From positions 4,774,001-4,838,000 of the forward strand of contig NZ_CP059068.1 of assembly GCF_017798165.1 (NCBI RefSeq): 64,000 bases of DNA, written 5' to 3'. How positions within the stretch are numbered: the stretch's first letter is position 1; each line of letters starts with the position of its first letter. Of the stretch, positions 8,750 to 17,340 are shown one piece after another. Below the pieces are notes generated by a model that was not told the DNA's origin, did no database searches, and saw nothing but the letters and a program-made list of their open reading frames with translations. Position numbers and translations under genes: made by a program. The DNA is from Rhodoferax sp. AJA081-3. Lineage in GTDB: Bacteria > Pseudomonadota > Gammaproteobacteria > Burkholderiales > Burkholderiaceae_C.

Positions 8750-9720
8750 GGCTGCATCCTTGGGGTGGTGCCCGTGGCGCGCTCGGCAGCCAAGGACTTC
8801 AGGTACGACTGTTGCAGGTTCTCTGTGATGCTGGCAACACTGACCAGGGCATGGCCTTCTGTTACGCAGGCCCTCACCAGCGCGGCCTGGGCCGAGCGGT
8901 CGCTGCTGAACGAGATATCCACCGCAGTACCCTGCACACGCTGCAGGACCACATGGGGCTGGGATTGCAGCCAAGGGGCTGTGGCATCGGCGGCATTCTC
9001 AAATTCCAATCGCAGCATCCGGTCTGCTGTTCCGGGGGACGATGCACCGGCCGATGCCGCTAGTGCCCGGTGCTCCAGCACCCGGCCCTGGTTGAGCGCC
9101 AGCATGTGGGTGGAGTACTCGTCCAGCTCCGCCAGGATGTGGCTGGACACCAGCAGGCTCATGCCCTGCGCCTGCAGCGCCTTGAACACATCGGCCAATG
9201 CGCTGCGGGCTTCCGGGTCCAGCCCACTGGCGGGTTCGTCCAGCAACAGCACCTTGGGGTTGTGGATGATGGCCTGGCCAATGGCCAGGCGCTGGCGCTG
9301 GCCGCGCGACAAGGTGTGGGCCAGGTTGCCCAGCTTGTCCCCCAGGCCCATGCGTTGGGCGGTGGCGCGCACGGCGGCAGGTACGGCGGCGTCTGGCAGG
9401 CCTTGCGAGCGGGCTGCGTATTCCAGGCCCTGGGCCACAGTCAAATCGCTGTACAGGCCAAAGTTGTCTGACAGATAACCCATCAGCCGGTGGACCTCGC
9501 GGGGCGACTCGTACACATCCAGGCCCATGACCCGCACCGAACCCGAGAGGGGCGTGTCCAGTGCGGCAATGCAGCGCAGCAAGGTGGTCTTGCCTGCGCC
9601 GTTGGGGCCGACCAGCGCCGTGACGCTGCCCGGTGTGATGGACAGGCTGACGCGGTCCAGCGCGCGAAAGCCAGGGTAATCGAAGGTGAGGTCGTGGACC
9701 TCAATGACGGCTTGGATCAA
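8746..9720 (-). CDS. ABC transporter ATP-binding protein (ABC-2/NatA type)
   Basis: 324 residues. The nucleotide-binding domain occupies about 5-215, with Walker A GPNGAGKTT, signature LSRGQRQRL, Walker B VLLLDEPASGLD and the switch histidine in SSHIL. A C-terminal extension of about 100 residues resembles the accessory region of NatA/CcmA-like exporter ATPases. It is the first gene of a two-gene operon with the permease that starts inside its stop codon. The pair probably exports a lipid, drug or polysaccharide-like substrate; nothing in the context narrows this. Confidence 0.9.
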   Translation of the reverse strand: MIQAVIEVHDLTFDYPGFRALDRVSLSITPGSVTALVGPNGAGKTTLLRCIAALDTPLSGSVRVMGLDVYESPREVHRLMGYLSDNFGLYSDLTVAQGLEYAARSQGLPDAAVPAAVRATAQRMGLGDKLGNLAHTLSRGQRQRLAIGQAIIHNPKVLLLDEPASGLDPEARSALADVFKALQAQGMSLLVSSHILAELDEYSTHMLALNQGRVLEHRALAASAGASSPGTADRMLRLEFENAADATAPWLQSQPHVVLQRVQGTAVDISFSSDRSAQAALVRACVTEGHALVSVASITENLQQSYLKSLAAERATGTTPRMQP

Positions 9721-9921
9721 GTGTTTCCCTTGTGTGCGGTACGGGTGTGTTTGTTTGGGGTGATTATGGGCATGCCTTGGGGCAACTGGAACGATGGACT
9801 AGCCTTGTCGGATCGTTTGGATGCACAAATCATGCACGAGAAGATGCAAACGACCACCAACTTGCACACCGTTTGCGCATGCTATTGACCAGAATCAAGT
9901 CTTCTTTAGGAAGGCAATGGT

Positions 9922-10626
9922 ATGGACATGCAAAACACAACTGTGGTGGTAACCGGTGCTGCCGGCAATCTGGGGCGCGCAGTGGCGTCGGCGTTTGCGC
10001 AGCGAGGGGCCAATCTGGTGCTGCTGGATCTGCAGCGCGAGAGCCTGCAGAAAAGTTATGGTGAAGAGACGGCGCAACAGATGCTGGTGCCTATCAACTT
10101 GCTGGAGCAAGAGCAGGTGCAAGCAACCGTGCACGCCGCCGTGGCGCGTTTTGGACGAATCGACGTGTTGTGCAACCTGGCCGGAGGTTTTCGCATGGGC
10201 GAGGCCGTGCACACAACACAGGACACCACCTGGGACTGGCTGATGGACCTCAACGCCCGCACGCTGCTGCACATGGCGCGCGCCGTGGTGCCGCATATGC
10301 TGGAGCACGGTGGTGGAAAAATCGTCAACGTAGGCGCTGCATCGGCCCAACGCGGGGTGGCGCATATGGGGGCCTACTGCGCATCCAAGAGCAGTGTGAT
10401 CCGCCTGACCGAAGCCATGGCCGGTGAGTTGCGTGAGCAGAACATCAACGTCAACTGCGTGTTGCCCACCATCATTGACACACCAGAAAACCGCGCTGCC
10501 ATGCCGGACGCCGACCCGGCGCGCTGGGTTGCACCACAAGACCTTGCCAACGTCATCGTCTTCCTGGCGTCCAGCGCGGCGCGTGCGGTGCATGGCGCCG
10601 CCGTGCCAGTGGCTGGTTTGAGCTGA
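9922..10626 (+). CDS. short-chain dehydrogenase/reductase
   Basis: 234 residues of the classical SDR family. The nucleotide-binding motif is TGAAGNLG (about 10-17) and the catalytic YCASK has Tyr152 and Lys156, with an upstream GAAS serine region. The C-terminus is short. It begins an apparent two-gene operon with an aromatic aminotransferase 15 bp downstream. It should carry out an NAD(P)-dependent oxidation or reduction of a carbonyl or alcohol; the partner gene suggests a keto or hydroxy acid linked to amino-acid metabolism, but that is inference. Confidence 0.85.
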   Translation: MDMQNTTVVVTGAAGNLGRAVASAFAQRGANLVLLDLQRESLQKSYGEETAQQMLVPINLLEQEQVQATVHAAVARFGRIDVLCNLAGGFRMGEAVHTTQDTTWDWLMDLNARTLLHMARAVVPHMLEHGGGKIVNVGAASAQRGVAHMGAYCASKSSVIRLTEAMAGELREQNINVNCVLPTIIDTPENRAAMPDADPARWVAPQDLANVIVFLASSAARAVHGAAVPVAGLS

Positions 10627-10641
10627 AGGCGCGTCTACGCC

Positions 10642-11835
10642 ATGTTCCAACACGTAGCGCCCTTTGCAGGCGACCACATTGTTTCGCTGAACGAGGCCTT
10701 TCAGCGCGATACCCGGCCCCACAAGGTCAACCTGTCCATCGGCATCTACGCGGATGAAAACGCCCGCTTGCCCACGCTGGATGCCGTGCACCAGGCCGAG
10801 CTGCGCCTGGCCACCGCGCGAATGGCCAAGCCCTACCTGCCCATGGAGGGTGCGACCAACTTCCGCAGCGCTGTGCAGACCCTGCTGTTTGGGGCGCGAC
10901 ACGAGGCGGTGGCCAGTGGCCGGGTCGTCACCATCCAAACCGTGGGCTCCAGCGGAGGGCTGAAGGCGGGTGCGGAGTTTTTGCGCCGGTGGTTTGCCTT
11001 CAGCGGTGTGTGGATCAGCGACCCCTCCTGGGACAACCACCGCAGCCTGTTCGAAAGCTCGCGCATCACCGTTCACACCTACCCCTACTACGACCCGGCC
11101 GGTGGGGTGTGTTTTGATGCCATGCTGGAGTGTCTGCGCACGCTGCCGCCGCGCAGTGTGGTGTTGTTGCATGCCTGCTGCCACAACCCCACGGGCGCTG
11201 ACCTGAGCACGGCGCAGTGGATCACCCTGATAACGATGATCCAGGAGCGCCAGCTGCTGCCTTTCCTGGACATGGCCTACCAGGGGTTTGGTGATGGTGT
11301 GGATACGGATGCCTTTGCCGTGCGTGCCCTGGCCCGGGCTGGCGTGCCATTTTTGATCGCCAATTCGTTCTCCAAAAGCATGGGTCTGTATGGCGAGCGC
11401 TGCGGTGCGCTCAGCGTGGTGTGCACCGATGCGCAGCAGGCCGAACATGTGTTGGGGCAGCTCAAGTTCACGGTGCGCCAAAGTTATTTCAGCCCACCGG
11501 CCCATGGCGGGCAGATTGTGGCCCAGGTGCTGGGTGACCCTTTGCTGCGTTTGTCGTGGGAGAGCGATCTGAACACCATGCGCGACCGCATCCGTGCCAT
11601 GCGGGTGCGCTTGCATGCTGCGCTGAGCCAGCGCATGCCGGATGCGGACTTCTCCTTCCTGCTCAGACAGCGCGGCATGTTCAGCTACACCGGCCTGCAG
11701 CCGTCGCAGGTGGACCACCTGCGCGATGCCCATGCCATCTACCTGGTGCACTCGGGCCGCATCTGCATACCCGGCCTGAATGCAAACAATGTGGACGCGG
11801 TGGCGGACGCGATCTGTGCCACCCTCTTGTTATAA
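10642..11835 (+). CDS. aromatic/aspartate aminotransferase, class I
   Basis: 397 residues, normal length for TyrB/AspC-type aminotransferases. The opening residues FQHVAPFAGDHIVSLNEAFQRDTRP and VNLSIGIYADE match the family, and the pyridoxal-phosphate lysine is Lys245 in NSFSKSMGLYGERCGAL. The CHNPTGAD motif lies at about 176-183. It transfers an amino group between aromatic amino acids or aspartate and 2-oxoglutarate in the cytoplasm. It follows the SDR gene by 15 bp and its end overlaps the convergent MFS gene by six bases. Confidence 0.9.
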   Translation: MFQHVAPFAGDHIVSLNEAFQRDTRPHKVNLSIGIYADENARLPTLDAVHQAELRLATARMAKPYLPMEGATNFRSAVQTLLFGARHEAVASGRVVTIQTVGSSGGLKAGAEFLRRWFAFSGVWISDPSWDNHRSLFESSRITVHTYPYYDPAGGVCFDAMLECLRTLPPRSVVLLHACCHNPTGADLSTAQWITLITMIQERQLLPFLDMAYQGFGDGVDTDAFAVRALARAGVPFLIANSFSKSMGLYGERCGALSVVCTDAQQAEHVLGQLKFTVRQSYFSPPAHGGQIVAQVLGDPLLRLSWESDLNTMRDRIRAMRVRLHAALSQRMPDADFSFLLRQRGMFSYTGLQPSQVDHLRDAHAIYLVHSGRICIPGLNANNVDAVADAICATLLL

Positions 11836-13158
11836 CGGCTGCGGTGCGGGGGCATCCGTCACCTGGCGCACGGGTGATGCCACCAGGGCCAGCAGCGCAA
11901 TACACACCAGCAATCCACCGCTGCCCACAAACAGTTGGGTCAGTGTGATGGTGCGCAGCATCCAGCCGGTGACCGCACCCGACAGCGGGGCCAGGCCCAG
12001 AAAGATGAACATGAACATGCCCATCACCCGGCCCATCAGTGCCGGCGGCGTGCGCTGCTGCAGCCAGGTGAAGATGGACACCTGCATGAAGCCGCCCAGC
12101 ACACCGATGGTGCCCAGCAAGACCGCACCCTGCCAGGTGGCGTTGATCAGACCCATGGGCATAAACAACACGCCCACCACTACGTCGATCAGCAGCATGG
12201 TCATGCCCAGTGTGCCCAGGCGCAGGCCGGGCCGCGCGCCCGACACGGCCATGCCCACCAGCGTGCCGGCACCGTGCGCACCCAACAAAATTCCCAGCGC
12301 CGCGGCGCCCAGGTTCAGCGTGGTGGCCAGCACCGGTACGGCGATATGCACCGGCCCGGTGATCAGCACCGCCACCACACCCCAGTAGATAAAACACAGG
12401 CGCATGTCGCGGTCGTTCCACAGGTGGCGCAGCCCGGTGCCCACCGCGGCAAACACTGCCTGGTCTGTGGGCGCTGGCGCGGCCGGGTTGACTGCCACCT
12501 GGCTGTGCAGGCGCACGTGGGAGAGCGTCCAGGCCGACACCAGAAAGCTCAGCGCGTCAAACGCAAATGCCACGCCCAGGCCGGTCGCGTCGGTCACCGC
12601 TCCGGCGTTGGCGCTGCCAGTTGGCCCATCGCCAAACAATACGATCAGCAGACCCGCCAACAGCGGACCGAGGAACATAGACAACTGGCGCAGACCCATC
12701 ATCACGCCATTGGCCGCGGGCAACTGGGCGCGCTGCACCACATGCGGCAACATCGATGTGGCAGACGGAATGCTGAAGGCCGTGGCCAGGCCAATGGCAA
12801 AGGCCAGCACGTACACCGTCCACAGCGTCAAGCCCCCCGTCAGCACCAGCACGGCCAGCACCGCCAGCAGCACGGCGTTGATGTACTTGGTAATCATCAA
12901 CACCTTCTTGGGTGAATAACGGTCCACCACGGCGCCGCCGATCAGGATGAAGGCGGCGCGCGGCAGGCTCATCAGCCCCAGCACGGTGCCCAGCACCAGC
13001 GTGTCGCCCGTCATGCGCAGCACCAGCCAGGGCAGGGCCACCAGTGTGAACTGGTCGCCCAGCATGGAGATGATGGCGCCGGCCATCAGCCAGACAAAGT
13101 TTTTGTCGCGCATCAGGGCCGCGCGGTCGGTATGGGGTGGTTTGTGTGGGTGACCCAT
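11830..13158 (-). CDS. MFS exporter (EntS/multidrug-like)
   Basis: 442 residues from the ATG at 13158, chosen because GAGAGGA lies seven bases upstream; a TTG five codons earlier would sit on that ribosome-binding site. Twelve hydrophobic helices, with the MFS loop motif GGAVVDRYSPKKV after helix 2, resemble the EntS-type drug:H+ antiporter subgroup. Expression is very likely controlled by the MerR-type regulator encoded upstream: the promoter has a 19-bp spacer holding a perfect CCTGACG-N3-CGTCAGG repeat that recurs at the regulator's own promoter. The regulator's probable drug-sensing domain suggests a drug or other toxic small molecule as substrate. Confidence 0.88.
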   Translation of the reverse strand: MGHPHKPPHTDRAALMRDKNFVWLMAGAIISMLGDQFTLVALPWLVLRMTGDTLVLGTVLGLMSLPRAAFILIGGAVVDRYSPKKVLMITKYINAVLLAVLAVLVLTGGLTLWTVYVLAFAIGLATAFSIPSATSMLPHVVQRAQLPAANGVMMGLRQLSMFLGPLLAGLLIVLFGDGPTGSANAGAVTDATGLGVAFAFDALSFLVSAWTLSHVRLHSQVAVNPAAPAPTDQAVFAAVGTGLRHLWNDRDMRLCFIYWGVVAVLITGPVHIAVPVLATTLNLGAAALGILLGAHGAGTLVGMAVSGARPGLRLGTLGMTMLLIDVVVGVLFMPMGLINATWQGAVLLGTIGVLGGFMQVSIFTWLQQRTPPALMGRVMGMFMFIFLGLAPLSGAVTGWMLRTITLTQLFVGSGGLLVCIALLALVASPVRQVTDAPAPQPL

Positions 13159-13197
13159 GGTCTGTCCTCTCAATGCGTTCAGATGTCTAAAACCGCA

Positions 13198-13228
13198 ATG
13201 GTCAGACCTGACGTTGCGTCAGGGTCAA
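13198..13228 (-). promoter_or_regulatory. MerR-type promoter and operator of the MFS exporter gene
   Basis: Read on the minus strand: -35 TTGACC (13228-13223), a 19-bp spacer, then -10 GACCAT (13203-13198). The spacer contains most of a perfect inverted repeat CCTGACG-TTG-CGTCAGG (13207-13223). A 19-bp spacer with a dyad inside is the hallmark of promoters that MerR proteins activate by untwisting DNA. The same dyad occurs at the regulator gene. Confidence 0.75.
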
Positions 13229-13237
13229 GGGCTGATT

Positions 13238-14275
13238 TCAACTATTTGCAAGAAGAGGCCTGGACAGCGGGTGACCCTGTGCATCCAGCGCCCTTTTGAT
13301 GATGTCTAGCGTTAGCGCGTCGAACACAGTGGTCCCCTGTAGCAGAGGTTCAGCCGTGTAAGCCACGATCAGTTTGCGCAGCAGCGCGGGCTGCTGCCCA
13401 CACACCACCATCATGAATTGCTCCCAGCGTGCGACCAATGCGCGCGCCGCCGGCCCGGCAAGGTCCACCTGTGCCGCATGCAGTGCATGGGCATCGTGTG
13501 CCAGCTGATCTATGTCGGCCTGTGGTCCGGTGCGCAACGTATGCAGTTCGGCCAGCGTGATGTGTCGCAGCATGGCTTCCACGCGCAGCGCGATGGCAGC
13601 GTTGATGAACTTCAGCACTTCGGGGCCGGGTCCGTTCTTGAACTGCCCCTTGGGTTCGGTGTTGTACATCTGGCCCCATCGCTCAATGAGCTTGAAGTCA
13701 TCGTCCATCATGGCCAACGTCAAGTTCATCCAGCGCAGGGCCAACGACTGCACGGTTTTGTTGTCGATGGCCAGTTGCTGCGCCATGGCCACCTTGACTT
13801 CGCCGATCAGGCGCATCCATATCGCTCCCTGGGCCTTGCGGTTGTCCAAGATGCGTTTGATCTCGGCAGCGCTGAAGTATTTGGAGTAGGTCGTCATCAA
13901 GGAGAGCGTTTCCAACCAGTCGGCCATATCGGGCGTGCTGCCAGTGGACAGGCGCTCCTGCAGCAGTTGCAGCCGCGCCTGCAGCTCGGTAGCCTGGCTG
14001 ATTTCGTGTCCCAGGGCGCGGATCTGCCGGGCGATGGTGTCGCCCAGGCCTTCGCCCCCGCGGGCCAGCATGTCGCCCACATCGGCCAGGGAAAGCCCCA
14101 TGTGGCGCAGCGCCTGGATGGCATGCAGCCGGGCCACATCGTCCTGGTTGTACAGGCGGTATCCCGCGTCCGAGCGCGCCGAAGGCTTGAGCAGTTCTAT
14201 GGCGTCGTAGTGGTGCAGCGTGCGCACCGTCAGACCCGTGCGGGCGGCGAGTTCTCCGACTTTGAGTGGTAGCAC
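13238..14275 (-). CDS. MerR-family regulator with long effector domain
   Basis: 345 residues from the GTG at 14275. The frame extends to an ATG at 14323, but that lies within the -10 element of the gene's own promoter, so it would not be in the mRNA. The N-terminal MerR helix-turn-helix reads KVGELAARTGLTVRTLHHYDAIELLKPSARSDAGYRLY, followed by a dimerisation coiled coil (about 75-125). The remaining about 215 residues form an effector-binding domain resembling the TipAS-like group. It most probably represses or activates itself and the adjacent MFS exporter through shared operators, in response to a toxic compound. The ligand is unknown. Confidence 0.85.
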   Translation of the reverse strand: MLPLKVGELAARTGLTVRTLHHYDAIELLKPSARSDAGYRLYNQDDVARLHAIQALRHMGLSLADVGDMLARGGEGLGDTIARQIRALGHEISQATELQARLQLLQERLSTGSTPDMADWLETLSLMTTYSKYFSAAEIKRILDNRKAQGAIWMRLIGEVKVAMAQQLAIDNKTVQSLALRWMNLTLAMMDDDFKLIERWGQMYNTEPKGQFKNGPGPEVLKFINAAIALRVEAMLRHITLAELHTLRTGPQADIDQLAHDAHALHAAQVDLAGPAARALVARWEQFMMVVCGQQPALLRKLIVAYTAEPLLQGTTVFDALTLDIIKRALDAQGHPLSRPLLANS

Positions 14276-14315
14276 AGCGCGTTCCCTATTGCTAATTCCT
14301 TGTGGACAGGCCTGC

Positions 14316-14346
14316 AGTATCAACCCTGACGTGGCGTGAGGGTCAA
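14316..14346 (-). promoter_or_regulatory. MerR-type promoter and operator of the merR-like gene
   Basis: Minus strand: -35 TTGACC (14346-14341), a 19-bp spacer, -10 GATACT (14321-14316). The spacer holds CCCTGACG-TGG-CGTGAGGG (14324-14342), an inverted repeat with one mismatch that matches the operator at the MFS gene. This predicts a transcript start near 14309, ruling out translation from 14323. Confidence 0.75.
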
Positions 14347-14456
14347 GTGACTGTGTAGGAGTGGTGCAGGATAGGCTTGGGGGGTCCGCCCTTTCTATGC
14401 CGGAAAATAGCGGTCACTCAACCGCCGGCGACTACTCGCCGTGCCACACCGTTATT

Positions 14457-15266
14457 ATGAAAAATATCCCTCTACGCCATATAGTTCTGAGCCTCGCCTT
14501 TACCTGCGCCCTGGGCACCGCCCACAGTGCTGACCAGCAGGAGTCTGCCGCTGTGCCGGCATCAGCGTCTGTTGCTGCACCAGCTTCGGCGCCTGTTGAG
14601 GTGCCTGCCTCTGCGCCGGGGTTGGTTCCCGTTGCGTCGTCTCCAAAGGGCTCTCTCACGGTAACGTATTCAACCGAATTCATCGATGGAAACCGGCTCA
14701 AGGCCACGCCCACAGAGGTTGGCATCGTCACACGATCGCAGTCCACAACCGCAGCTGCTGGGCAAGCGGCCGTGAACGTGCTTTCCCTGTTTGCAGTGGG
14801 TGGTATGAAGGTGGGAGGGTTTGGTAAGGAGGTTCTGGTTGGCGCACCCATAGAAGGCGTGCAGGAACGAGGCCATTTGCAAAACCCCGTACCTGAGGCA
14901 TTTGTGACGAGTTTGCAACGCGGCGTCAGTCAGTTTCTTGAGAACGATGCCAAATTGCGTGACACCGTCTTCAAGAAGCCTTTGATCGTCGCCGGAGGTA
15001 CCGCCAGTCTGGTGTATGAAACCCTGTCTAGCAAAGATGAAGAGCAGTACCTTTTGAAGGCATACGTGATGGTATATAAGGCAAAAGAACGCTGGTCGAT
15101 GATGCCCAATATGCCGGTGTATTGCGCCATGCAGTCGCAGCAGCCCATGCTGTTGGCGGATTGGGCTGTGGATAATTTTCGCGGCGTCAAAGCGCAGTTC
15201 GATGAAATGCTTGCTGGTTGCCAGACCAAGGTGATTGAAGGATTGCCGGTTATGCTCAAGAACTGA
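14457..15266 (+). CDS. exported protein of unknown function
   Basis: 269 residues from the ATG at 14457, which begins a clear signal peptide (KNIPLRHIVLSLAFTCALGTAHS); an upstream in-frame ATG at 14361 would bury it. After cleavage comes a low-complexity Ala/Pro/Val/Ser stretch (about 27-58), probably a flexible linker. A folded domain of about 200 residues follows, with several hydrophobic and glycine-rich segments (VNVLSLFAVGGMKVGGFGKE). I do not recognise the family. It precedes the LRR-kinase gene by 23 bp on the same strand, so the two may be co-expressed. Confidence 0.65.
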   Translation: MKNIPLRHIVLSLAFTCALGTAHSADQQESAAVPASASVAAPASAPVEVPASAPGLVPVASSPKGSLTVTYSTEFIDGNRLKATPTEVGIVTRSQSTTAAAGQAAVNVLSLFAVGGMKVGGFGKEVLVGAPIEGVQERGHLQNPVPEAFVTSLQRGVSQFLENDAKLRDTVFKKPLIVAGGTASLVYETLSSKDEEQYLLKAYVMVYKAKERWSMMPNMPVYCAMQSQQPMLLADWAVDNFRGVKAQFDEMLAGCQTKVIEGLPVMLKN

Positions 15267-15289
15267 TCGCAAGCGCACACCAGCCTTGC

Positions 15290-16597
15290 ATGCACACCCT
15301 TGAACAACTGCGAAGTGGCGCGCTGATGGGCACTCGCCGCCTGGACCTGTCCTGTGGTCTGGAGACACTGCCGCCCGAGGTGTTCGATTTGGCCGATACC
15401 TTGGAGGTGCTCAACCTCTCAGGCAACCGCCTCAGCACCCTGCCCCACGATCTGCCACGCCTGCGCCGGCTCAAAGCCATCTTCTGCTCCAACAACCCCT
15501 TCACCACATTGCCCGAAGTGTTGGGCGATTGCGCGGCGCTGCAACAGGTGGGTTTCAAGGCTTGCCAGATCACCCAAGTGACTGGCGCTGCTTTGCCGCC
15601 CCGTTTGCGCTGGCTGACATTGACCGACAACGCCATTACACAATTGACGCCGGAAGTGGGTCAACGCCCCGCCATGCAGAAGCTGATGCTGGCCGGCAAC
15701 CGGTTGTGCGATGTGCCCGCTGGCCTGGCAGATGCCCACAACCTGGAGCTGCTGCGCCTGTCCGCCAACCAGTTCACACAACTGCCGGGCTGGCTCACTG
15801 AGCTGCCGCGTCTGGCGTGGCTGGCGCTGGCTGGCAACCCGCTGGGTTGGCACCGCACAGAGCCCGCGCCCATGGGCCGTATGCCGTGGCCGCAATTGCG
15901 GGTGGATGGATTGCTGGGTGAAGGCGCATCCGGCCATATTTACCGTGTGCACCTAGAGGGCAGCACCGATGGGCTGGCGCTCAAGCTGTTCAAAGGCGCC
16001 GTCACCAGCGATGGCTTGCCGGAGCACGAACTGGCCGCCTGCCTGGCCGCCGGCCAGCACCCGGCCCTGTGCACACCCAGTGCGCAGCTGACCGACCACC
16101 CGCAAGGCACGCCCGGCCTGCTGCTGCCGCTGATTCCTTCCCACTATGCCAACCTGGCCGGGCCACCCAGCCTGGATAGTTGCACGCGCGATGTGTATGA
16201 CAGCGGCATGCGCATCCCGGTGCCCGCCATGCTGCGCCTGGCGCAGGACATGGCCGCGGCGTTGGCACACCTGCACCAGCGCGGCGTGTTGCACGGCGAC
16301 TTTTATGCCCACAACATCCTGTGGGACCCCGCCACCGGCCAAGGCCTGCTGAGCGACTTTGGCGCGGGTACGCTGCTGCCTGCGGACCAGCCCGCGTTGA
16401 GCCGCGCCCTGCAGGCGCTGGAGGTGCGGGCCTTTGGCTACCTGCTGGAGGAGTTGGTGGCATGTACCGAAGCGCCCGATGCATCCCACGCGGAACCGCT
16501 GGCCGCGGTGGACGCACTGGCGCAGGCCTGCCTGCTTACCAGCCCGCGGGAGCGGCCGACAATGGCGGACGTGATGGCCACATTGGCTGGCCTTTGA
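15290..16597 (+). CDS. leucine-rich-repeat protein kinase
   Basis: 435 residues with two parts. Residues about 14-190 contain seven leucine-rich repeats of the bacterial LxxLxLxxNxLxxLP type (for example LEVLNLSGNRLSTLP, LELLRLSANQFTQLP). Residues about 203-435 form a Hanks-type kinase domain: glycine loop GEGASG (210-215), Lys232, catalytic loop HGDFYAHN (Asp337, Asn342) and DFG (356-358). The HRD arginine is Gly, giving an RD-minus-like loop as in aminoglycoside phosphotransferase-like kinases. There is no signal peptide or membrane helix, so it is cytoplasmic. Substrates are unknown. Confidence 0.85.
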   Translation: MHTLEQLRSGALMGTRRLDLSCGLETLPPEVFDLADTLEVLNLSGNRLSTLPHDLPRLRRLKAIFCSNNPFTTLPEVLGDCAALQQVGFKACQITQVTGAALPPRLRWLTLTDNAITQLTPEVGQRPAMQKLMLAGNRLCDVPAGLADAHNLELLRLSANQFTQLPGWLTELPRLAWLALAGNPLGWHRTEPAPMGRMPWPQLRVDGLLGEGASGHIYRVHLEGSTDGLALKLFKGAVTSDGLPEHELAACLAAGQHPALCTPSAQLTDHPQGTPGLLLPLIPSHYANLAGPPSLDSCTRDVYDSGMRIPVPAMLRLAQDMAAALAHLHQRGVLHGDFYAHNILWDPATGQGLLSDFGAGTLLPADQPALSRALQALEVRAFGYLLEELVACTEAPDASHAEPLAAVDALAQACLLTSPRERPTMADVMATLAGL

Positions 16598-16626
16598 AGG
16601 CGTGGGGGCTTTTGTTGTTTGAGTAA

Positions 16627-16676
16627 TGCTACTGTTTTGATAGCTAAACAGGTATATTGTTCGGGGGCTAATAGCA
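16627..16676 (-). repeat. short interspersed repeat, copy A (TAGCCCCCG-N15-TAGCTA family)
   Basis: Read on the minus strand this 50-bp copy contains TAGCCCCCG, a 15-base spacer with AATATA, then TAGCTATCAAAACAGTAG. It lies in the 182-bp gap between the LRR-kinase and the Clp-N genes. Its ends TGCTA/TAGCA form a short terminal inverted repeat. Four other copies in the window have identical geometry. Confidence 0.7.
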
Positions 16677-16779
16677 CTTTTCGCTTGAATGAATTTGGGT
16701 ACCATCGCCTTTCGTCAATTCGCGCGGCTGTCTGGTGCCTTGCTTACCTGTCCACCATCTTCTTCTTAGGAGTCCCACT

Positions 16780-17313
16780 GTGTTTGAAACCATCAAGCGG
16801 CGTTTTGGAGACATGAGCATCATCAAGACCCTGTGTCTGGCCGCTGAGAAACACGCCAATGCCGATGGGCAGCAAGAGCCTGGCGCCGAGCACTTTGTGC
16901 TGGCCGCTCTGGAGTCGCCGGACGGTACGGCGCGCAAGGCTTTTGAACACATCGGTGCGGACCCCAGCGGTTTTCGCGCGGCCATCGACCAGCAGCGCGC
17001 GGATACGCTGAAGGCAGACGGAATAGAGTTGCAGCCGGGCGCTATGGGCGCCGGTGAAGCGGTGGTCGCTGTACCGCCCGGCACGGGTCTTTACAAGGCA
17101 CAGGCCTCTGCTCAGACCATGGTGCAGCAGCTGGCCAGTCAGCAAAAAGCCAATGCCGGTGCGCCCTTGTTGAGTGCCCATGTGTTGGTAGCCGTTGCCG
17201 CCGCGCAGCACGGCGTGGCTCTGCGTGCATTCAGGGCCATGGGCATTGACCCCAAGGCGTTGGCAGAAGCCGCAACAATAGAAATCTGTGCGGTGACCGT
17301 TTACGAAGTATGA
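16780..17313 (+). CDS. stand-alone Clp N-terminal (R) domain protein
   Basis: 177 residues from the GTG at 16780, preceded by TAGGAG at nine bases; an ATG at 16813 is an alternative. It carries two Clp N-domain-like helical repeats: IIKTLCLAAEKHANADGQQEPGAEHFVLAAL (about 14-44) and AQTMVQQLASQQ...LLSAHVLVAV (about 110-145). There is no ATPase module, so this is not ClpA/ClpB itself. Such proteins resemble ClpS-like or ClpC-adaptor modules that recognise substrates, but the role of solo versions is not known. It has no obvious functional neighbours. Confidence 0.7.
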   Translation: MFETIKRRFGDMSIIKTLCLAAEKHANADGQQEPGAEHFVLAALESPDGTARKAFEHIGADPSGFRAAIDQQRADTLKADGIELQPGAMGAGEAVVAVPPGTGLYKAQASAQTMVQQLASQQKANAGAPLLSAHVLVAVAAAQHGVALRAFRAMGIDPKALAEAATIEICAVTVYEV

Positions 17314-17340
17314 CCAAACACGGTGCCCTCAACCCAAGGT

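Noticed and set aside
8750..8974. N-terminal extension of the ABC permease frame
   Set aside because: It lies inside the ATPase gene, while the ATG at 8749 gives a standard four-base overlap.
9895..11751. 618-codon - strand open frame opposite the SDR and aminotransferase genes
   Set aside because: Antisense to two well-supported genes with conserved catalytic residues.
14276..14323. ATG at 14323 as start of the MerR gene
   Set aside because: It overlaps the -10 element of the predicted promoter, so it would not be transcribed in the mRNA.
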